Origin: Monodelphis domestica | Taxonomy: Eukaryota > Chordata > Mammalia > Didelphimorphia > Didelphidae | Direction: 5' to 3' | Assembly: GCF_027887165.1 (NCBI RefSeq) | Contig: NC_077235.1 | Coordinates: forward strand, 52,849,895 to 52,913,894 | DNA: 64,000 nt | Shown here: in pieces, positions 63,546 through 64,000 of the stretch | How positions within the stretch are numbered: position 1 is the stretch's first letter | How the letters are laid out: each line of letters opens with the position of its first letter | Made by a program: the position numbers and the translations under genes | Notes under the pieces: generated by a model | Database searches by the model: none | What the model was told of the DNA's origin: nothing | What the model saw: only the letters and a program-made list of their open reading frames with translations

Positions 63546-63686
63546 ATATATCTCTCTCTATATATATATATCTATCTCTCTCTCTTTCTCTCTCTCTTTT
63601 TTGCACGTGGTACATACAGAGAGAACTACCCACAACCCTGTATGACAGACCCACCACCAAGAAGCCAAGCTGTCCCTTTGAGATAG
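23317..63686 (+). CDS. FSIP2: Fibrous sheath-interacting protein 2, 5' part (exons 1-13 of the coding region)
   Basis: FSIP2 is a very large sperm protein (human about 6900 residues) of the fibrous sheath of the flagellum. It was found as a partner of AKAP4, and loss-of-function variants cause multiple flagellar defects in men. The assignment rests on the start [10 protein letters not shown], on [10 protein letters not shown] and [11 protein letters not shown] (exon 2), and on [20 protein letters not shown] and [12 protein letters not shown] (exon 3). It also rests on [17 protein letters not shown] (exon 4) and [19 protein letters not shown] (exons 6-7). These agree with the mammalian N-terminus as I recall it. 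Thirteen exons with GT/AG borders join in phase to 1447 nt (482 codons plus 1 nt) with no stop. Residues ~160-310 are rich in K, R and E and probably form a coiled coil. The start has a good context (GCCATGG with G at -3). The 3' exons, including the giant ones, lie outside the window. Nothing suggests inactivation. Confidence 0.95.
23681..23875 (-). mobile_element. Marsupial SINE in intron 1
   Basis: Antisense SINE with TATGGGTTTTCTGGGCAAAG, ATCCTGGAGTGGTCCGCC and AAATGAGGAAACTGAGGC. It lies only about 270 bp after exon 1, inside the CpG-rich promoter flank. Confidence 0.85.
24203..24384 (-). mobile_element. Marsupial SINE (MAR1/WSINE type) nested in MIR
   Basis: Antisense SINE starting with a T-run and ending CACCCAGCTGCCCC. 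It interrupts a MIR-like SINE (24115-24202 and 24385-24450), whose two halves (AGCAGAGTATTTCCCCTCCC and TCGGTTTCTTTACC) abut when the insert is ignored. Confidence 0.8.
24451..25150. other. Intron 1, no feature seen
   Basis: Mixed-composition intronic DNA. I see no conserved exon-like reading and no repeat I can name. Confidence 0.4.
25151..25365 (+). mobile_element. Marsupial SINE in intron 1
   Basis: Full-length sense copy: CAGTTAGGTGGCCCAACAGA, then GCCTCAGACACTTGATAGC, GAGAAGGAAATGGCAAAC and GGGTCGTGAAGAGTCAGAC. Confidence 0.88.
25366..26090. other. Intron 1, no feature seen
   Basis: Apparently unique intronic sequence, with a short (GGA) run at 25631-25650. No gene signal apart from the exon 2 acceptor at its end. 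Confidence 0.4.
26091..26216 (+). CDS. FSIP2: FSIP2 exon 2 (residues 34-75)
   Basis: 126 nt with acceptor CTTCTGCCAG|G and donor AAG|GTAAAA, phase 0 at both ends. It encodes [31 protein letters not shown] and [11 protein letters not shown], the strongly conserved LPLGVKLP and IPGSN segment of FSIP2. No ATG-initiated frame marks it; it was found from the protein and the splice sites. Confidence 0.93.
26630..26815 (+). mobile_element. MIR/therian core-SINE in intron 2
   Basis: Contains GAATTCGAGTCCTACCGC, GACCAGTTACTCTCTGAACC and TGGGATTCAAATGAGATAAAG. Confidence 0.65.
27113..27127. promoter_or_regulatory. Palindromic X-box-like site in intron 2
   Basis: GGTTGCTGGGCAACC is a near-perfect palindrome of two RFX-type half-sites (GTTGCT and GGCAAC). 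It sits about 900 bp after exon 2 in sequence with no repeat I recognise. Confidence 0.45.
27545..27712 (-). mobile_element. MIR-like SINE in intron 2
   Basis: Antisense core-SINE text: TTTGAACCCAGCTCTTCCTG and CAGTCCACTGTGCTAGC. Confidence 0.55.
28085..28250 (-). mobile_element. MIR SINE in intron 2
   Basis: Antisense MIR: GGGATCTTAGAGGTCTTTAA, GACTTACCCAGGGCCATC and GGAACTGCTCTTCTGAC. Confidence 0.6.
28336..28550 (-). mobile_element. Marsupial SINE in intron 2
   Basis: Antisense SINE: CAGTCATGTCTGACTCCTCA, TGACCCCATTTGGGGTTTTC and GGTTCAAATCTAGCCTCAGA. Confidence 0.88.
28935..29586. other. Intron 2, unassigned
   Basis: Sequence just before the purine array. Short open frames lie on both strands, none with a product I recognise. 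Parts could be old dispersed repeats. Confidence 0.35.
36201..36227 (+). repeat. (GAG)9 run
   Basis: Pure triplet run inside the purine array, followed by further GAA and GAG runs to about 36268. Confidence 0.9.
38728..38811 (+). repeat. (GAA)28 run on the sense strand
   Basis: 84 bp of uninterrupted GAA, preceded by GGAGAA repeats (38694-38727) and followed by GGAGGA. Confidence 0.95.
43512..43580 (+). repeat. (GA)34 run
   Basis: About 68 bp of uninterrupted GA dinucleotide near the 3' end of the purine array. Confidence 0.95.
43580..43740 (+). repeat. G-quadruplex-prone GGGA and GGGAGA cluster
   Basis: 43580-43594 is four GGG runs separated by single A bases, the most stable canonical quadruplex pattern. 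From about 43614 to 43730 many GGG runs separated by AGA follow, each group of four also fitting the pattern. All are on the FSIP2 sense strand. Confidence 0.85.
44145..44306 (+). CDS. FSIP2: FSIP2 exon 3 (residues 76-129)
   Basis: 162 nt with acceptor TTTCCAG|C and donor AAA|GTGGGT (a less usual donor), phase 0 at both ends. It encodes [37 protein letters not shown] and [17 protein letters not shown]. It begins 144 bp after the end of the 14.4-kb purine array. Confidence 0.96.
44600..44860 (+). mobile_element. L3/CR1-type LINE fragment in intron 3
   Basis: Contains TTCAAATATTTGAAAGGCTC, AGAGGAATTAGACCTATTC and ACCTTGAGAGGCACTTTGTT, the CR1/L3 3' region. Confidence 0.6.
45080..45950 (-). mobile_element. 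CR1/L3-type LINE fragment in intron 3
   Basis: Antisense and same family as 21230. It contains TCTTTTTGAATCCTGTCATC, GTGTTAGCTATCCTTCCTAG, AGCACAGGGCCAAGGACTGA, GAGTCCAGTCATTAAAGC and CAAATACTTCACCAAAATC. Decayed, with no open frame. Confidence 0.55.
45951..47662. other. Intron 3, no firm feature
   Basis: Low-GC intronic sequence ending in the exon 4 acceptor. Parts may continue the antisense LINE. No coding signal outside the exon. Confidence 0.4.
47663..47752 (+). CDS. FSIP2: FSIP2 exon 4 (residues 130-159)
   Basis: 90 nt with acceptor CTTCTCCAG|A and donor CAA|GTAAGT, phase 0. It encodes [13 protein letters not shown] and [17 protein letters not shown]. Confidence 0.96.
48100..48325 (+). 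mobile_element. L2 LINE fragment in intron 4
   Basis: Contains CTGCTCAGAATCCTTCAGTG, GGTTCCACACTGGCTCCC and AGAGGCCCTCCGGGATCTGG, typical of L2. Confidence 0.7.
48776..48915 (+). CDS. FSIP2: FSIP2 exon 5 (residues 160-205 and part of 206)
   Basis: 140 nt with acceptor TTCTTTCAG|A and donor CAG|GTATGC; it ends with two bases of codon 206. It encodes [16 protein letters not shown], then an acidic and basic stretch ending QDQERLIRH. This is the start of the predicted coiled-coil region. Confidence 0.95.
49131..49320 (-). mobile_element. L1 5'-end fragment in intron 5
   Basis: The minus strand begins GGGGCAGGGCCAAGATGGTG and continues GATCTCTCCGAGCTCTTCC, AATTCTGGAGCAGCAGAACC and AAGACAACTTAGAAAG. 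This is the first ~190 bp of the marsupial L1 5' UTR. The rest of the element is absent, which is unusual because L1 copies normally lose the 5' end. Confidence 0.7.
49517..49658 (+). CDS. FSIP2: FSIP2 exon 6 (residues 206-253)
   Basis: 142 nt with acceptor CCCTAAAG|A (poor pyrimidine tract) and donor GAG|GTAAGA. It encodes (R)[18 protein letters not shown] through [10 protein letters not shown]. Highly charged. Confidence 0.95.
49781..49965 (+). mobile_element. Therian core-SINE/MIR in intron 6
   Basis: Contains CAGTGGAAAGAGCTCTAGCC, TGTGTGACTTTGGGCAAATT and CAGTTTCCTCTCTTGTAAAA. Confidence 0.75.
49966..50882. other. Intron 6 remainder
   Basis: Mixed sequence. 49980-50330 looks like an old dispersed mammalian repeat I cannot name securely. 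No exon is seen before exon 7. Confidence 0.35.
50883..50993 (+). CDS. FSIP2: FSIP2 exon 7 (residues 254-290)
   Basis: 111 nt with acceptor CTCTCTAG|G and donor AAG|GTACAG, phase 0. It encodes [20 protein letters not shown] through KSREESDRK, the most recognisable part of the coiled-coil region. Confidence 0.96.
50994..51600. other. Intron 7, no feature seen
   Basis: No repeat or coding signal that I can support. Confidence 0.35.
51611..51795 (+). mobile_element. Therian core-SINE in intron 7
   Basis: Contains GCATGGCTTAGTGGAAAGAG, ACCTGGGTTCAAATCCCAG and CTGGAGGAGGTCATCTCTAA. Confidence 0.78.
52149..52296 (+). CDS. FSIP2: FSIP2 exon 8 (residues 291-339 and part of 340)
   Basis: 148 nt with acceptor TATTTTAG|A and donor AAG|GTAGCC, which is weak at positions +4 to +6. 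It encodes [17 protein letters not shown], then a less conserved acidic tail [10 protein letters not shown] 1.8-kb C/U-rich tract begins about 100 nt after the donor. Confidence 0.92.
52396..54178 (+). repeat. 1.8-kb pyrimidine (C/T) array in FSIP2 intron 8
   Basis: The + strand is mostly C and T with scattered A and few G: blocks such as TCTCTCATTCTGTCTCTC and TCTCATTTTCTGTCTCTC recur at short intervals. 54075-54104 is a CTCTGT run. The composition is the reverse complement of the intron 2 purine array, so the two transcribed segments are complementary in kind. Ser/Leu/Phe-rich open frames here are composition artefacts. Confidence 0.9.
54299..54376 (+). CDS. FSIP2: FSIP2 exon 9 (residues 340-365 and part of 366)
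   Basis: 78 nt with acceptor TCTATAAG|C and donor AAA|GTAATT. It encodes (A)[18 protein letters not shown] and TSRGFK, a lysine-rich linker. It was recognised from phase and splice sites and from the ISPKKK motif; conservation is lower here. Confidence 0.82.
54618..54664. repeat. (AT)n microsatellite
   Basis: About 23 AT repeats in intron 9, followed by more degenerate TATA text to about 54700. Confidence 0.95.
54735..54795 (+). repeat. (GATA)n microsatellite
   Basis: About 13 GATA/TAGA units with one interruption, in intron 9. Confidence 0.95.
55420..55597 (+). mobile_element. Marsupial SINE with 17-bp TSD, intron 9
   Basis: Full-length MAR1/WSINE-type copy: GGGCAGCTAGGTTGCTCAGT through the A-tail. 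It is flanked by AAATCCCTCTTAGACCA at 55403-55419 and 55598-55614. The exact duplication shows a relatively recent target-primed insertion. Confidence 0.95.
55921..56119 (-). mobile_element. Marsupial SINE in intron 9
   Basis: Antisense: TACCTTCTGTCTTAGTATC, GGGGTTAAGGGACTTGCCC and CTATCCACTGTGCTGCCTAG. Confidence 0.9.
56396..56511 (+). CDS. FSIP2: FSIP2 exon 10 (residues 366-404)
   Basis: 116 nt with acceptor GTGTCTTCAG|G and donor AGG|GTATGA. It encodes (R)[18 protein letters not shown], then [20 protein letters not shown], a serine- and threonine-rich segment with an acidic DVDDD patch. Both phases fit the neighbours. Confidence 0.85.
56588..56945 (+). mobile_element. L2-like LINE fragment in intron 10
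   Basis: Contains GGGGCTCCTCTTTGCTTTCC, GATTAAAATATCAGCTCC and CAAGACCCCTGGCATCTGCC, resembling L2; the right part is degraded. Confidence 0.5.
57340..57505 (-). mobile_element. MIR SINE in intron 10
   Basis: Antisense: AAAGGCCCAGGGAGGGGAAG, TGACTTGCCCAAGGTCACAA and CTGAACCCAGGTCTTCTGAC. Confidence 0.75.
57999..58044 (+). CDS. FSIP2: FSIP2 exon 11, short (residues 405-419 and part of 420)
   Basis: Only 46 nt, with acceptor AATCATACAG|C and donor GAG|GTAAGG. It encodes [15 protein letters not shown](G). The small size and fitting phase make it a plausible but less certain exon. Confidence 0.75.
58357..59271 (-). mobile_element. 5'-truncated L1 with 14-bp TSD, intron 11
   Basis: An L1 3' segment of about 915 bp in antisense, flanked by TGTCCTCATTTCTT at 58343-58356 and 59272-59285. 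The left end is the T-run of the inverted poly(A) tail, followed by the 3' UTR. On the minus strand an open frame (58876-59280) still reads the end of ORF2: [46 protein letters not shown] and [17 protein letters not shown]. The zinc-knuckle-like CWRGCG is present. The rest of ORF2, with endonuclease and reverse transcriptase, is absent, so it is immobile. Confidence 0.93.
59540..59745 (-). mobile_element. Marsupial SINE with 14-bp TSD, intron 11
   Basis: Antisense SINE flanked by CTTCTTCTACTTTG at 59526-59539 and 59746-59759. Contains TTCCATCTTAGAATCAATAC, GGGGGTTAAGTGACTTGCCC and TTACCTAGCTGCCCC. Confidence 0.95.
59825..60060 (+). mobile_element. Therian core-SINE in intron 11
   Basis: Contains GAGAGTCAGGAAGATCTGAG, GTATGACCCTTAGCATGG, TCATCTGGAAAATGGAGATA and CAGGGTTGTCAGGATCCAAT. 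Confidence 0.78.
60139..60282 (-). mobile_element. Very short L1 3' end with 15-bp TSD, intron 11
   Basis: A 144-bp insert starting with a T-run and containing ATTTGATCATTTCCAAGC and CCCCCCATAGCCGACGC, which resemble the 3' UTR of the marsupial L1 at 58357. It is flanked by AAGACAGACATTCTT at 60124-60138 and 60283-60297. This is a severely 5'-truncated L1 insertion. Confidence 0.85.
60613..60734 (+). CDS. FSIP2: FSIP2 exon 12 (residues 420-460)
   Basis: 122 nt with acceptor TTCTTTTCAG|C and donor AAG|GTAAGG. It encodes (A)[18 protein letters not shown], then [19 protein letters not shown] and SPK. Phase continues from exon 11. Confidence 0.85.
60735..61037. other. Start of intron 12, no feature seen
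   Basis: No repeat or coding signal that I can support. Confidence 0.35.
61038..61190 (+). mobile_element. Marsupial SINE in intron 12
   Basis: Contains AAGCAGCTAGATGGCTAAGT, CCTGGGTCCAAATCTGGCC and GAATTGATTCTAAGACAGAA. Confidence 0.9.
61211..61395 (+). mobile_element. Marsupial SINE in intron 12
   Basis: A second copy directly after the first: GGGGCAACTAGGTAACACAG, TTCAAATCTGGCCTCAGATA and TTGCCTAGCCCTTGCTGCTC. Confidence 0.9.
61396..62607. other. Intron 12 remainder
   Basis: Contains a MIR-like antisense piece at about 62225-62350. The minus strand has a 90-residue open frame at 61671-61943 that I do not recognise and do not support as a gene. Confidence 0.35.
62608..62830 (+). mobile_element. 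Therian core-SINE in intron 12
   Basis: Contains CTGGGCCTGGAGTCAGGAAG, CTGGGCAAGTCACTTCACC, ATAATAGTACCTACCTGCC and GCAAAGCTCTTTGCAACCC. Confidence 0.85.
62962..63125 (+). mobile_element. Marsupial SINE, 5' truncated, intron 12
   Basis: Contains TAGCTGTGTGACCCTGGGCA, AACCACTCCAGTATCTTTGC and CAAATGGGGTCATGAAGAGT. Confidence 0.9.
63487..63598 (+). repeat. (CT)n with TA run just before exon 13
   Basis: About 26 CT units (63487-63540), then mixed TATC/TATA and CT text to 63598, ending 21 bp before the exon 13 acceptor. Confidence 0.95.
63620..63686 (+). CDS. FSIP2: FSIP2 exon 13 (residues 461-482 and part of 483)
   Basis: 67 nt with acceptor GTACATACAG|A and donor TAG|GTAAAT. It encodes [18 protein letters not shown] and PFEI. 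The acceptor lies just after a (CT)n and TA microsatellite (63487-63598). This is the last exon in the window. Confidence 0.82.
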
Positions 63687-64000
63687 GTAAATTGTTATCT
63701 TCATTCACTGTGTGCCTAAAATATGCTGGCTCCCACGCCAGGTACTGAGGAGACACGGGCCCCAAGACAAACTCCTCTGGGGGGTTACAGTCTAGAACAT
63801 CAAATGAGAGAATCTTTGCCACACACTCAGCAGAACCTTAAAGCACCTTCTTCTTCTTATTCTTATTATAGTTGGGGAAGCAGGCTCAGCATATCACAAT
63901 ATAAATGCCAGACACAAAGAGGTGGACCAGATGAGACAACACGTGCGAAGTACTTTGTAAACTAGAAAGCCTCCCTATTACTTTGAGCCTTTGTTGTTTC
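63687..64000. other. Start of FSIP2 intron 13
   Basis: Intronic sequence with weakly MIR-like text at about 63695-63850. No exon recognised to the window edge. Confidence 0.4.

Noticed and set aside
1-64000. Retroviral LTR or capsid/envelope elements
   Set aside because: I looked for paired long end repeats, primer sites and retroviral protein motifs and saw none I could support; unassigned patches at 19140-19640 and 28935-29586 are too uncertain to call.

Overview
The window is vertebrate nuclear DNA, almost certainly from a marsupial. It is packed with tRNA-derived SINEs of the marsupial MAR1/WSINE type (heads like GGCAGCTAGGTGGCTCAGTG), marsupial-type L1 pieces, older MIR/L2/L3 relics and hAT mini-transposons. 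The one gene I recognise is the 5' end of FSIP2 (fibrous sheath-interacting protein 2, a very large sperm-tail protein) on the + strand. I assembled 13 consecutive coding exons (23317 to 63686; 482 codons plus 1 nt) by reading splice sites and reading phase. Every junction is in phase and no exon contains a stop. The gene continues beyond the right edge. I cannot name the species.

Layout. 1-18230 is a C/T-rich tandem array of a diverged monomer of about 116 bp. It contains higher-order duplications (a 2306-bp unit repeated nearly identically, and a block that recurs 7.47 kb away). A short hAT mini-transposon was caught in the array and copied with it five times, and an L1/HAL1-like LINE interrupts the array at 13471-15845. 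18231-22900 is a mix of old dispersed repeats, ending in a textbook hAT mini-transposon with a perfect 8-bp target duplication. 22900-23316 is the CpG-rich FSIP2 promoter and 5' UTR, with NRF1, GC-box, X-box-like and MYB-like motifs, a plausible set for a male germline gene. Intron 2 (26217-44144) is dominated by a 14.4-kb almost pure purine array (29587-44000). Exons 3-8 follow, and about 100 bp after exon 8 intron 8 holds a 1.8-kb pyrimidine-rich array (52396-54178). Introns 9-13 hold ordinary SINE and L1 insertions.

The most unusual feature is the pairing of these arrays. The intron 2 array is purine-rich and the intron 8 array is pyrimidine-rich in the sense of transcription, and they closely bracket exons 3-8. 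The two RNA segments are therefore complementary low-complexity tracts within one pre-mRNA; one 23-nt perfect match is readable by eye. They could fold onto each other and favour a circular RNA or skipping of exons 3-8. The purine array also holds (GAA)28, (GA)34 and canonical G-quadruplex motifs on the sense strand. All assignments come from reading the sequence and from recalled family knowledge; no alignment or search was run.
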